Shown: one piece after another, positions 1-13,489 of the stretch
Layout: every line of letters starts with the position of its first letter
How positions within the stretch are numbered: position 1 is the first letter of the stretch
Notes under the pieces: model-generated
Told to the model about the DNA's origin: nothing
Seen by the model: the letters and a program-made list of their open reading frames with translations, nothing else
Databases searched by the model: none
Translations under genes and position numbers: made by a program
Assembly (NCBI RefSeq): GCF_034702125.1
Contig: NC_085861.1
Location: forward strand, 54,026,322-54,090,321
DNA: 64,000 bases
DNA from: Engraulis encrasicolus
Taxonomy: Eukaryota > Chordata > Actinopteri > Clupeiformes > Engraulidae
Reading direction: 5' to 3'

Positions 1-377
1 GTGTGTCAGAACAGCTTCATCTGTTTGCGTTGTCTCTGTACTGCGCCGCTGTAGCACCTTGTTTGAGTTTTGTATGCGTGTGCTCCCATGAACATTATTG
101 TTTTACTGGGGGTTTTATGTCCACATGTGTACACACATGTCTTCTGTTTTGTTTGTTTGTTTAATTGTTGTAATTTTAAGTATTATTGTGTTCAATGGTG
201 TCATCGTAGGTACACAGACAAGTATGTATGTAGTTGTTGAAACACTGTGTATGTCTATATTTCGCAGCAACCATGGATGGACATGTACAAACTAAAACAC
301 TGCTATGTCATTTAAAGATGTGTCTTTAAATGTGTGTAAATCACATTCATTCCTACCCGGCTTTCAATACATGTGGC
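1..377. other. No gene recognised
   Basis: AT-rich, GT-rich anonymous sequence. I see no splice-framed exon, RNA gene or transposon end. It may be intron or intergenic DNA. Confidence 0.5.
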
Positions 378-758
378 CAAAAGACACATGCATGTATGTA
401 AATGTAAAGTCGCTTATAACCTCTTTTAATTAAGATGTCCTAGGTGAATGAGAATATCAAAGACGTGAATAGTAGAGTCAGTACTGAGTGAACCTGATGA
501 AGCAACAGCGAAACGCATAAAAGTATAAACATATCAACTACCAGCAAAGAAGACCAGTGTGCTGTGATTTATCCTCCCTGTACATGTGTACAGTACTTTG
601 CCTTTCTAGGGTAGTGCACATGTTGTCAAAAGACACATGCACATATTTAAAAGTATACAGCAAGATGCTAATAACCTCTTTTGATTAAGATGTCCTGGGA
701 ATCATCAAAGACATGTGTACAGTTACTTTGCCTCTCTAGGGCAGTGGACATGTTGTCT
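378..758 (+). repeat. Degenerate direct repeat, two units
   Basis: A block at 378-466 (AAAAGACACATGCA, then ATAACCTCTTTTAATTAAG and GATGTCCT) recurs at 627-715 with a few changes. A second block at 581-630 (ACATGTGTACAG, CTTTGCCT, CTAGGG) recurs at 711-758. The blocks alternate, which suggests an old tandem duplication with extra sequence in the first unit. Confidence 0.7.
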
Positions 759-1390
759 TGTTTCCCCTGTTCAGCCCCCCAAGGTGCATTCATAGATGAG
801 TGCGGTGTCCATACCACACAGGTCTCAGAGAGGGGTCAAGAGAGCCAGGGCTGCAGAGGACAGGTTATCTACTGGGCCCTCTTGACAGGCCTTATCTAAG
901 GCAGGCCATCTAGTGTGGTGTAGGTCAGTCATCTGACTCACATCTAGATGTTTTGGAGCTCCCGGTTGTGCAGCTGTGTATTTTTTCCCCTTCTTTTAAC
1001 AAGTAGGCCTACAGGGTTTTTATAGTGCTGTTTTACGACTCATTAGAAGATATTTATACAAGTTAATGATGGCTACCTTAGGAAGAGGACATGGTAAGGT
1101 TGCACCCATGCAACATTAAGTCATTTAACACATTGAATACCGGCGGTGTTTACAGAATTACAGTCTGTCATAAAATATTGGCATTCTAGACCCTTTTTTG
1201 ATGTTTTTTTTGTAGAGTCACACTAGCCTACATTCTGTGATGGGGCCACTGAAACATGTTATGCTCATTTGACAGTGGAGACTTTACCCTCTTAGTGGGT
1301 AGTGGGTGAAAACCGTGTGTCTCTACAAGCTTTTATTGCCAAGCAGAAGTTAAACCGCGGCGGGTATCCACCAAATTTGGCAAGAAACCC
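759..1390. other. No gene recognised
   Basis: Anonymous sequence with no coding or RNA signal I can support. Confidence 0.5.
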
Positions 1391-1398
1391 CAGAGAGA

Positions 1399-1484
<86 letters not shown>

Positions 1485-1492
1485 GAGAGAGA
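1391..1492 (+). repeat. (GA)n microsatellite
   Basis: About 100 bp of GA dinucleotides with two G-rich interruptions. Open frames through it read only Arg-Glu or Ser-Leu and are not genes. Confidence 0.97.
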
Positions 1493-1688
1493 ATGTGCTT
1501 GAACAGGGATGTGCAGGCAAAAAAAGGCCCTGGCATTTCTGCGCAGTCCCTTCTAATTGTGGGTCACTAACGAAACACACACACACACAAACCCAACAGC
1601 ATTAGTCCCTGAGGACTGATGGCCCACCAGGAAATGCCCTGTATGCCAGATTACCAGTACAGGCCTGTTTGAATATGATTGTGTGTTC

Positions 1689-2290
<602 letters not shown>

Positions 2291-2295
2291 TATAT

Positions 2296-2499
2296 AGCAC
2301 TGATTATTGAGATTTTGGCTATAACAGGTTTTAATATTGAAAGGAAAAAAGTAGTTCAAATCCAAAATATAGAAGTAGGCCTACGTATTATCATCGACGA
2401 AGGTCTTGGCTGTGCAGCAATGTATTGGAACAACCCCGCCATATTTTATTTTCATAAAATAGGCTCTTACTTGTTTTGTCAACATTGTCAGACACAATT
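2296..2499 (+). repeat. Repeat H, copy 1, left part
   Basis: This stretch matches the second H copy twice: around 28321-28385, and 28935-29065 continuing at 33722. Shared landmarks are AACAGGTTTTAA, TTCAAATCCAAAATATAG, GGTCTTGGCTGTGCAG and CTTGTTTTGTCAACA. It stops at CAATT where a THAP-bearing element is inserted and resumes at 5154. Its start may be a 5' truncation. Confidence 0.75.
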
Positions 2500-2637
2500 C
2501 ACCTTTCCGCGGCCACCCCCCAAAATGGTAACTGACCAATCATAGCATAGCAACAGTTACTAAGCTCGGGACCTTGGTCAAGCCAGCCATTTTGATGAAT
2601 GGAAGTCTATGAGAGAGATCCCTAGTTTGGAAGATAA

Positions 2638-2824
2638 AATGAAATGTTGCGCGTATGGCGTGTGTAATTCCGACAACGGAGATACAAAAAAGTTGGAGGG
2701 AGGGGTTACATTTCATTCCTTCCCAAAACCAAAGACCGATATGGAGAAACACCTGCGGTGGACTAAACAATGTGGACTACCCCACCACCAGCAGCATGAA
2801 AACAGAAGCCACTATGCAAGCTAA
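2638..2824 (+). pseudogene. THAP zinc-finger exon, truncated
   Basis: Translation from ATG 2638 starts M-K-C-C-A-Y-G-V-C-N-S-D and continues through F-H-S-F-P-K-P-K, then a Trp and C-G-L-P-H. This is the N-terminal half of a THAP domain, a C2CH zinc-binding DNA-binding fold found in P-type and Kolobok-type transposases and their host derivatives. The first Cys pair and the F-P motif are present. The distal Cys-x2-His pair and the AVPTIF-like box are missing, and a stop falls after 61 residues at 2822-2824. A good splice donor (CTAAG|GTAAGC) overlaps the stop, so the exon may originally have continued in another frame. It sits inside the 2500-5153 element and is probably its DNA-binding exon, now broken. 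Confidence 0.75.
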
Positions 2825-3540
2825 GGTAAGCAGCTATTTTAATGTCGCTAAAATCCACATACCTCATTGAAAACGTGATGATACCACTACTTCAAATACA
2901 ATTTAGTAGCACTATCTTGCATTTTTGGGCAGCTAGAACTGTGTGGATGATCATAATAACACATAAATTAGCTGGATTGAATGGGTTAGCCTCATTTAGC
3001 ATAGGCTAACCGTAAGTTTATTGTCACTGTTGACTGTTCTGTTCATATTGTGCATGCATGCAAGTAGCAACCAAAGTACAGTTGAAAAGTTTATCTTGTA
3101 CAATGGCATTTAAAGTGGGATGCCACTTGTTCGCTTGTAGTAAACAAGCATCAGCTATGCTGGGCAAAGTATTCTGCTATTAGCGTTAGAATCCCACCTC
3201 ATGTAACCATTGCAACTGAACTGAGATTGAATAATAATTAATAGTATTGATTTAAGATCCCAGATGTGCTGTACTTCACAATGTGCATTTTATTTTAGTG
3301 CCTTCAATCAGAGATGATTTAGTTATACATTGCAACATTAATAGAGATTGTTGTACCCAGTCATCATTCTCAAAACATCAACAAAACATCTTAGCCCTAC
3401 ACTAACATGCATCAACCTTGCATTACTATGAAAATGTAATGGAAAGTCAAACTGATTGTTTACAGGGTACGAGGAGAGAGCTCAAACTCCACTGAACACC
3501 TTAACACTGTGGAACAAAGTGCTTCAAACACCAGTGACCA

Positions 3541-3590
3541 TGGTGTGTGTGTGTGTGAGTGTGTGTGTGCGCGTGCGCGAGCGAGCGAGA
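3541..3590 (+). repeat. Short GT/GCGC/GAGC low-complexity run
   Basis: An interrupted GT array runs into GCGCGTGCGCGAGCGAGCGA. Confidence 0.9.
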
Positions 3591-3648
3591 GATATTATTT
3601 ATATGCAGTTTGTTAACTTTTCCTGTTGTTGTTGTTCGTTGTTTACAG

Positions 3649-3851
3649 ATCCCACCACTGATCATGGAGATGAGCTTCAGATGTTGAGGGACATGGTGGC
3701 CACTCAGAAGGCTGAGATAACCAAGCTGACTGTACAACTAGAGGCAAAGGATGTCCAGCTCCAACAACTTAGATACAAACTCCATTTACACACTACTTTG
3801 GTATTAAAACCAGAGTCTGTGCATGAAAGTGATGTTAGGCTATTTCAGTAG
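3649..3851 (+). CDS. Coiled-coil exon of THAP-type gene
   Basis: A pyrimidine-rich acceptor (GTTTACAG at 3641-3648) opens a frame rich in E, L, K and Q with heptad-like spacing: M-L-R-D-M-V, Q-K-A-E-I-T-K-L, V-Q-L-E-A-K, Q-L-Q-Q-L-R-Y-K-L. It ends at a stop at 3849-3851. THAP proteins often place a coiled coil after the zinc finger, and this exon lies 0.8 kb downstream of the THAP exon on the same strand in the same element. I infer it is the second or a later exon of that gene. No catalytic transposase region was recognised, so this is probably a remnant of a THAP gene carried by the element. Confidence 0.5.
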
Positions 3852-4470
3852 GCTACTGCGCTTGATTCACCTGCTATGAGCAGTTTAATACCTTGTATGA
3901 GTTCAACATTTTAAATAATCCAGGTACAGTGGCACACCAGACCTTCCTTTGTGTAGTGAGCTGTTATTGACACTGATGACATTTAGACAAGTATTTGGTT
4001 ACAAAAGATTCCACATCAGTTTACAGAATGTGAGCACAATATTTAATCAGTCAACATCAGCCCTGTGTGTATTTATTGTGTATTATGTATTGATTATTTT
4101 GTTATTGTGTATTAAATACCATCCATCATCATGCATATTGTCATGACCTGTGTATTTTCATTTTTTGCTTAAATGCTTTAACCCATTTCATGTCATGGTG
4201 AATTACCTGATGACTTAAGCCACTCCAAGAGGGTATGTGTGGTCTGCAACAACAGTGATGTCCACAGGAGGTTTGCACCAAATAGCTCAGGTGTTCCTGT
4301 CTGCCTTTGTAGGAGAGCCAGTTTGTCACCTGTCACATTGAAGTTCCAGGGGGGAGGGCAGTAGGCCTACAACTAAATTCTCTCTAACTTCCACTGTTTA
4401 CAATGTAGCCAATGTATTTGTAGATTACTGGAAATATTTATTTATCTATTTACTGAACTTTAATGTAGGC

Positions 4471-4653
4471 TTACTGGTTTCCTAGTGACCGTAAGAGACA
4501 CCTTATAGAAACACCTTTGCTTTTGGAGCAACCACAGATGACAGGCACTGGTTTTATTTTGGTATCATTGTGCCATTGCTGTGTGAAGCTTGTGGAGGAT
4601 TGGGGTTCCAAAGGGTTGCCTTTCACTTGCATGACGTCAAATGTGTTGAACAA
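4471..4653 (-). pseudogene. Possible transposon-gene C-terminal relic
   Basis: The minus-strand frame contains S-F-T-Q-Q-W-H-N followed by K-I-K-P-V-P-V. That combination (Gln-Trp-His, then Lys-Pro-x-Pro-Val) resembles the tail of uncharacterised SWIM-type proteins that are multicopy in fish. The frame is short, opposite in strand to the THAP exons, and has no clear splice site. I cannot assign a function and the match is from memory of a motif only. Confidence 0.25.
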
Positions 4654-5153
4654 GCCAAGTCAACGATGTGGGAGCAATAGACTGGAGCGCTACAGGTGGG
4701 AATGTTTACATTTGGCATCTGTTACCATCACATGGATTTAATGCAACAAATATGATAATCATGTGCATTTCAATGCAACGTGTGATAAAGGTGACTTACC
4801 CTGCTTTAGGTCTAGGCCTACATAAGCACTGCTGGCTGCTCTTGTAAATTATTAGGTGCTTGCCTCTTACATTGGGATCTGTAGGCTTTACCCTCTGTCT
4901 CGTGGCTACAAACACAGCATATAATGTTGTGGATGTAGCCTTCATAAGCCTGTTGCAGACCTTTTTGTCAACTTTTATCTTATATTTTGCTGTTTCTCAA
5001 CAAATTGCTTGTGATTTCCATGGGCAGAGCCGAAATTGACAGGGGTGAAAACATGTCGCATGCCATTCATTCTAATGCTGAGAACCTGGAATACGTGAAA
5101 GCTTGACTCGCATAGCAACCGTTGCTAAGGGGGGGAGGAGTTTGCGGAAAGGT

Positions 5154-6190
5154 CAATTAAAAGTAAAAAAAAAAACGTTTTTTAATAAAACAAATTATTT
5201 TAATAATTCATCAGCATTGTAGATACATAATGTAAGCATATTCTTTAAATGTGTCAAAATCATGTGAAACTCCCATTGATGTCGGTGACTTTGGTGACAC
5301 CAATCTGACAGTGATGAGAGATAGCTTGTTCCACACTGACTGAATTTTGCCTGTTAATGAAAAATTATGGGACAAGTATTCATTGTGATCTAAAATTAAA
5401 CTGTATCCTCCACTGAGGCGCATTTTGGAGGCTTTTTTGTCACCACCATCAGACACAAAACCTGACGGTGGTGATTTCTGACGGAGGTGACAAAAACTGT
5501 TCTTTTAAATAATGTGCATAGTTTGTTCACATAAGCCATTTTGTTCTCCCTCTGTTTTTTACATACTTCATACCTCTTTTCAAAAGGTACACATTAATTA
5601 ACATTGATCTAATATAATAATATTATACAAAACTGACGGTGGTGACATGTTATGGTTGTGACCATTGCAGTGTCCAAACCAATTATCAAATTGAAGAGAA
5701 AATAATAAACTTACAGGAGCTTCAGTGATGGTGAAGCATAGTAGAGCTGAGGGGTTGAGTTGGGGGTCCCCAATAATGTAAATGACCTTATGCATGACGG
5801 TGGTGACGAAAATATGGGAGACATATTGAGTAATCAGAAAATGATCATAAATATTGTTCTGAACTGTTTGCAGTTCTATAAGTCAATGTCTTCTGCCATG
5901 TAATGGCGAGATTATTGAATTCCAGTGAATTTTTCATTTTTACCCAATTGAGCTGTGCTTAGAATAGCAGGTTTTATAGGGGGTGGGCAACTTTATGAAA
6001 TATAATAAAACTACAATTAAACCTTTAAAACAAATGTAGTCTACATTTGCGCAACAGATCCATTGATCATGACCTGGATTTCTTTTGAAAATGTAACTGA
6101 AACATGAAAATGTAACATGAAGTAACATGGAATTGTAACTGATTTTCAATGAAATTAGCACGTTCATAAGTGGGATGTGTTTTCATTTTT
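5154..6190 (+). repeat. Repeat H, copy 1, right part
   Basis: The continuation of H after the THAP element. It carries several copies of a GACGGTGGTGAC motif (near 5464, 5478, 5633 and 5797) and inverted versions near 5440. The spacing and intervening sequence match 33770-34060 and 36889-37630 in the second H copy (for example TAATTAACATT and AACTTACAGGAGCTTCAG). No open frame of substance is present. Confidence 0.75.
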
Positions 6191-6559
6191 GTCTTGCTGC
6201 CCCTTCCTCTCTCTTCACCTCTTCTCTGGTTATGTAGCATCCTCCTCTTGCTTCCCTTTCCTTTCCGCTCTACCATCACATTTTAGTGAGAGTGGTGTGT
6301 GTGTGTGTGTGTGCATGCCCCCTTGCCTCTCATGCTCTGCTCTTCACACCTCTATGCTCTGCTCCCTCTCTCTTCTCTCCTGCTCAGTCCCCCCCCCCAA
6401 ATGCTTTCCCCTATTCTTTTTTTACCTAGTTCAGCTTATCCATATCTCTAGTCCTCTCCCCTCGTCCCCGTCTCCCCCCACACACACACTCCACCATCAT
6501 CATGGGCCGCAGCAGGACCAGAGGTCTCACTTTGCTCATGACCAAAGTATAGGTTCTGT

Positions 6560-6560
6560 A

Positions 6561-6622
<62 letters not shown>
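6560..6622 (+). repeat. Compound (GT)n(GA)n microsatellite
   Basis: 22 bp of GT pass directly into about 40 bp of GA. The GA part abuts the dispersed repeat that follows and recurs next to its second copy at 52.5 kb. Confidence 0.95.
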
Positions 6623-6625
<3 letters not shown>

Positions 6626-6888
6626 TGCATTGTTGCTGAATCGATTACTGTTAATACCACTAATGTATTCGTCACTTTGAACCTTCGGTTATATTCAACG
6701 CCCCTGTTCAAATTGAGGCGTGTAAAAGCGTCCAATGGTGATCAATTGATTTGCTACATTTGGTCATATCAAATCATCAAATCACAGGGTTTGTTGACTC
6801 CAAAATAAAATAGGCTACATTTAGTAAAGGTTATGCATCAACATATTGGCTCACAAAGACAAAATTCAGTCAGATTGAGCCTTCCTGG
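6582..6888 (+). repeat. Dispersed repeat M, copy 1
   Basis: A GA array followed by about 265 bp beginning TGATGCATTGTTGCTGAATC. The same array-plus-body arrangement recurs at 52490-52813 with only a few differences. The linked microsatellite suggests it is a fixed end of the mobile unit. Family unknown. Confidence 0.85.
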
Positions 6889-7081
6889 GAAGAATGGATA
6901 AAGGGTTTATTTCAGGTGACTATGTATGTGTGTGTGTGTGAGGGGAAACTGTGTTTTTCCTGAAGCTTTTCACATGACTTTCGTGACACATTAGGATTTG
7001 CTAATGTCATAAGGGGGAGGATTCCCCCATACATTTAAAAGCTCGCATACTGTATGCCCCACACTGCATTCTCACTAGAGC

Positions 7082-7409
<328 letters not shown>

Positions 7410-8220
7410 TGGCCATGAAACAGGCAGAGCTGAAAATAGCCCAAAAGGCAATCAGAGGGAAATCTCACTTGAACGAATCCAATAACTGGAAATGGATGTC
7501 TGCTCTTGTGTCTGTGTGAGTGGACAAGAGCAGATGGTCAATGGCTTATCATGACTCAGCCTCTCAGCCGCCAGTCAGCCATGACCGGCACACTTTTTGT
7601 TCTCCCTGCCTGTAATGTATACTGCTTAAGCATCATTGATGCTTTGAAAAGCAGATGTCAAGGTGGCGCAAGCGTGTGTGAAGTTGGTACATTCATTTAT
7701 GGTACAACATGTTTCTTGGACAGTACATGACTCATAAGAAAAACACAAGGGTTCACAAGGGTCGCATTAGCTGTGGTTGTAACACTGCTTCTAAAATTGT
7801 CAATGACCATTAACTTCATTTGAGATCAATTGAAAACTACAGTAGCCTACTTTACTTTACTGTACGGAGGAATGTGACATGGGCTGTTAAGACTGAAATT
7901 GCATATCTAAAGATCCGATGCACTATATTACCAAAAGCATTTGCCAGTCTGCCTTGACTCATATGAACTTAACTGCCACCCCATTCCTAACCCATTGGGT
8001 TCAATATGTCGGTCTACCTTTTGCAGCTATAATAGTTTCAATTCATCATGCAAAGTCATTGCACCAACACACTGAATGCACTAGTATGAAATAACACCTT
8101 TTTATGAGCACAGTCCAGCATTTTACACTCACCACACCAAAGACCCCTCACCTATGTCTCACCCATTCCACTACTACCTCAACCCACTGCCCATCAATCA
8201 GCCCATTACATCCCACATCA
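7410..8220. other. No gene recognised
   Basis: Anonymous sequence between two microsatellites. I see no supported coding, RNA or transposon feature. Confidence 0.5.
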
Positions 8221-8373
<153 letters not shown>

Positions 8374-8553
8374 GACTGAAGATATTTGTGAGTATGTTTA
8401 AAATTCTATGAAATGAATGTCGATGCATTTCATTGTCTGGTGTATGTAGGCTATATGTTGTAGAGTCGTTAAGGTTTGCACTCCAAACCTTCTCCTAGCA
8501 TCCTCCCTGAAACACACAGACGTCACTATCTGTACCAAAAACAAGGTCAATCT

Positions 8554-8739
<186 letters not shown>

Positions 8740-8913
8740 GTACACAGATGTATATAACTGTGTGTGTGTGTTGTGTGTGTGTGTGTGTGTGCGTGCAGTC
8801 CCTAGAGTCGCCTTCAGTGTGGCCCAGAGTGTGAGAAAAGGCCCAGCATTTACTGCCTGACTGCCCAGATCTTCCGCTAGATAGAAGACCTCCTATTCCC
8901 CTGCGTCACTGTC

Positions 8914-8915
<2 letters not shown>

Positions 8916-8987
<72 letters not shown>

Positions 8988-9120
8988 GAGGAAGGCAGGG
9001 GGAGGGGGGGAAAGAGAGAGAGAAAGAGGGATAGAGTGAAAGAGAGAGGGGGAGACAGGGGAAAGGCAGGGGAAAGAGGGAATAGATAGGGGAGGGAATA
9101 GATAGATAGATAGAGAGAGT
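8916..9120 (+). repeat. (GA)n array with purine-rich tail
   Basis: Roughly 68 bp of pure GA (8917-8984) is followed by about 130 bp of imperfect purine-rich sequence with GATA units near 9100. Such purine tracts can form triplex DNA. Confidence 0.95.
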
Positions 9121-9347
9121 AATTGTATCGGAGGTCTGTTGAGATTTTGCCTCTGAGGTGCTGGCAGTAAAAGGGAAAGGCATCCCCTGACGATAGCCTC
9201 GGCGACGGGGGCAGAATAACCCAAAAACAGTGTGCACTCACATATGAGCAACATTCAATTTATCACATGAAAGACTCAAGATTCAATACCAGCACACTCA
9301 CACACTCAAACTCACCTATAGCAGCATCACATTTACTAGAGCCTTGG

Positions 9348-11061
<1,714 letters not shown>

Positions 11062-11074
11062 GGTGATCAATCTT

Positions 11075-11252
11075 TTTTAAACATATTTTTGGGCTTTTTA
11101 TGAGCTTATTCTGACAGGACAGTTACAGAGGGACAGGAAATGAGAGGGGAAAGAGAGACGAGGAAGGATTGGCAAATGACCAGTGAGGGAATCGAACCCG
11201 TGTTGCCGGCATAGTAACCCAGTGCCTACCGTTAGCCCACAGCAGGACCGGC
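11075..11252 (-). mobile_element. tRNA-derived SINE with 13-bp TSD
   Basis: On the minus strand the unit has an A-box-like TGGGCTAACGGTAGG and a B box GGTTCGATTCC, the two internal RNA polymerase III promoter elements of a tRNA head. A body with CATTTCCTGTCCCTC and an AAGCCC-type tail follow. The 13-bp direct repeat GGTGATCAATCTT lies immediately outside both ends (11062-11074 and 11253-11265), showing insertion by LINE-type target-primed reverse transcription. It is not a functional tRNA gene. Confidence 0.9.
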
Positions 11253-11265
11253 GGTGATCAATCTT

Positions 11266-11866
11266 GATCTTCTTTCATCTTTATATTAACCGTCATTATG
11301 ACCATCACTATTACAACGGCCAGGACGACGACGTCGTTGACATCCACTACAGTTATGACCTCAATATTGACTAAAACAACCACGATGATATCAGCAGCAC
11401 CATGCATGGACATTAACACACAACAATCCACGATGACGGATGAGGAGGAAGTGAATCAGGGAATATGAGGACGATGATTATATTAAGACAGGAATGGAAG
11501 AGTGAAGATGAAGGTATGAATGATGAGCATTGTCTTGATCTTCCTTTCCATGTTCTTAATCTTCATTACAACCTCAGCCACAAAGAGGAGGAAGAGGGAA
11601 TAAGAGGGTGAGGAAGAGGAGGGTGATTATATTATGACAGTGCACATCTGGCCCCTGTCAGTGGGGCCTTAAAGAGGCGGCTATTGTAATGTTAAATATT
11701 TCATCAGCTCTCTCTCTGAGCCAGAAGTTCAGGCGGGCCCCCAGAGAGAGGCCGGGAGACATCCCTACCCACTCTCATCAGGCAGGCAGGCAGGCAGCCC
11801 CGCATCACATCACCAACACTCTCATCAGCACCGGCTCCTGCCTACTGTCATTTACAACACAGGCAT
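11266..11866. other. No gene recognised
   Basis: Contains GACGA/GATGA-rich simple sequence (11290-11620) and a GCAG tandem near 11780. No supported gene. Confidence 0.5.
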
Positions 11867-11908
11867 CACACACACACACACACACACACAGACACACACA
11901 CACACACA

Positions 11909-11953
<45 letters not shown>
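11867..11953 (+). repeat. (CA)n microsatellite
   Basis: About 85 bp of CA with two single-base interruptions. CA-rich scatter continues to about 12130. Confidence 0.95.
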
Positions 11954-11955
<2 letters not shown>

Positions 11956-12235
11956 TCGTAACCAACACAGACACCACGCAGGCATACGCACAGCATGCTC
12001 GCTCACTCATTCACACACACCCACACACACACATAAACACACACCCACACACAGCAGACACTCTGGCACACTAGAAGCACACACACATACACCACACAAG
12101 CACACACAAAACACATGCTCTTGCGTACACACAAACACGTTTCCCCAATGGTGAGAGTCCCAGTTTCACTCTACCCCAGTGGAATAGAGGGCTCGTGATC
12201 ACAGTGGAACAGCATTACCAGGAGTACAGTATACC

Positions 12236-12690
12236 CTGTCCTCTCATCTTTCTCTTCATCCTATCCTCTTTCTTTGTTTCCTCACCGCTTTCCTCTCCTC
12301 TTCTGCCCTCTTCTTTTCCTGTTGTCTTTCCACCCATCATCTCTTCTCTCTTTCCAACCCCCCATCATTTCAGAAAGGGTAGAGAGTAGACTTGGTTCCT
12401 CACTGTCTTTTTCAGTCTCTTCCCTCTCTCTCAGACTTTTTCCTCTTTCTTGTCAATCTCTGGCCTCCCCACCATCCTCTGTGATGCATCTCTGCACTGT
12501 CCTCTCCTTTCCCCCCCTCTCCTGGATTCTACTTTTGCCTCTCTCATCACCCCTCATCTCTCTCCAGCCCTCTCCGCTCTGGTGTTGTGCCCCTCTCCTC
12601 TCTCCTCCGCTCCCCTCCCCTCTCTTCTCCTCTCCTCTGCCAGAGCGAATTATTCTGCTGAGTTCCCTCCTCCCTCTCTGGGGAGGCAGG
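12236..12690 (+). repeat. Polypyrimidine low-complexity tract
   Basis: About 450 bp dominated by C and T (CTCTCC, TTTCCTC and similar). Ser/Pro/Leu-rich frames across it reflect composition rather than coding. Confidence 0.85.
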
Positions 12691-13330
12691 GCTCGATTGG
12701 CGGAGGCATTTTAACCCCCATTTACTTGCTTAAGAGCGGCTGGATCATACTCCATTTCTCTGCTCGCTGGGACCAGCTGAATTTCCCCCTTTAGAAATAA
12801 ACACACAGACACACGGGTGCGCACACACACACACACACGCGTGCACACACACCCTCAGGCTGATTTTCTAGGAGGGAGAAAAGCTACAGCAGAATCTGCC
12901 GCTTTCTGTGTTTCTCTGTTGTGAGGAGGTGTGGTGTGCCGTACTGTATATGGAAACAAGAATGAAGACAAAATGTATTCAACTGTTTAATCTAATTTAG
13001 AGATTGTTTTTATTTCCTTACATTTTCCATAAGTGACATAAGTATCGATATCTGGTCGACACTACACACGTCCACACACACTTTTTACCTGGAGATTCTA
13101 AAAACCAACAGTATCTCAAGGTAAGATTAACTCCCGAACTTAGGCCTAAGGCAGACATTGCCTGTTTCTGAATGGTCAGTGGAGCTCTCATCTCAAAGTT
13201 AGAGATGACAGTTTCTCTCAACAGAACTCACAAGGAAGTCGTGTGTGTATGTGTGTGTGTTAATGCCTTTATGCCCCATCCCACCCCCCCTCTGAAACGC
13301 AGCAGAGTCAATAAAGAGTCAAGTAAAGTG
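12691..13330. other. No gene recognised
   Basis: Anonymous sequence with a short CA/CG-rich run near 12800-12850. Confidence 0.5.
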
Positions 13331-13418
13331 TTCAGAAAACTGCTATTTTAATGAGTGTTTACGTGTTGTGTCAAAATCGCAAAGAAGCATGGTTGATTTC
13401 TTTGTGTAGGGCCTAAAA
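13331..13418 (+). repeat. Partial copy of the 14.3-kb repeat
   Basis: GTTCAGAAAA, then TCAAAATCGCAAAGAAGC and TTTCTTTGTG resemble 14311-14390 within the adjacent element. This looks like a fragment of the same family, just outside the better-preserved copy. Confidence 0.55.
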
Positions 13419-13489
13419 AATCAACTTGTAATTTGAGGAACAGAAGTTTTTTGTAATTCTGTTGAACTCAAGATCATATGAGTTAGCTG

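Larger units (their letters stand above)
2500..5153 (+). mobile_element. THAP-bearing TIR element in repeat H
   Basis: The unit starts ACCTTTCCGC (2501-2510) and ends GCGGAAAGGT (5144-5153), a 10-bp terminal inverted repeat. CAATT occurs on both sides (2495-2499 and 5154-5158), consistent with a 5-6 bp target duplication. The flanks rejoin to match the other H copy near 33760. Each end holds a subterminal near-palindrome of the type TAGCAACNGTTNCTA (near 2550 and 5112). Inside are a THAP exon and a coiled-coil exon, both on the plus strand. The superfamily is uncertain: P and Kolobok transposons use THAP domains, but the flank length fits neither exactly. Confidence 0.65.

Noticed and set aside
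1302..1586. Arg-Glu and Ser-Leu open frames across GA arrays (also at 8877-9562)
   Set aside because: Same artefact of a dinucleotide repeat.
11170..11252. Functional tRNA gene on the minus strand
   Set aside because: The A and B boxes belong to a SINE with a non-tRNA body and a 13-bp target duplication. A proper cloverleaf is not preserved.
12274..12714. 146-codon Ser/Pro/Leu-rich frame
   Set aside because: It coincides with a polypyrimidine tract, where stops are rare for compositional reasons.
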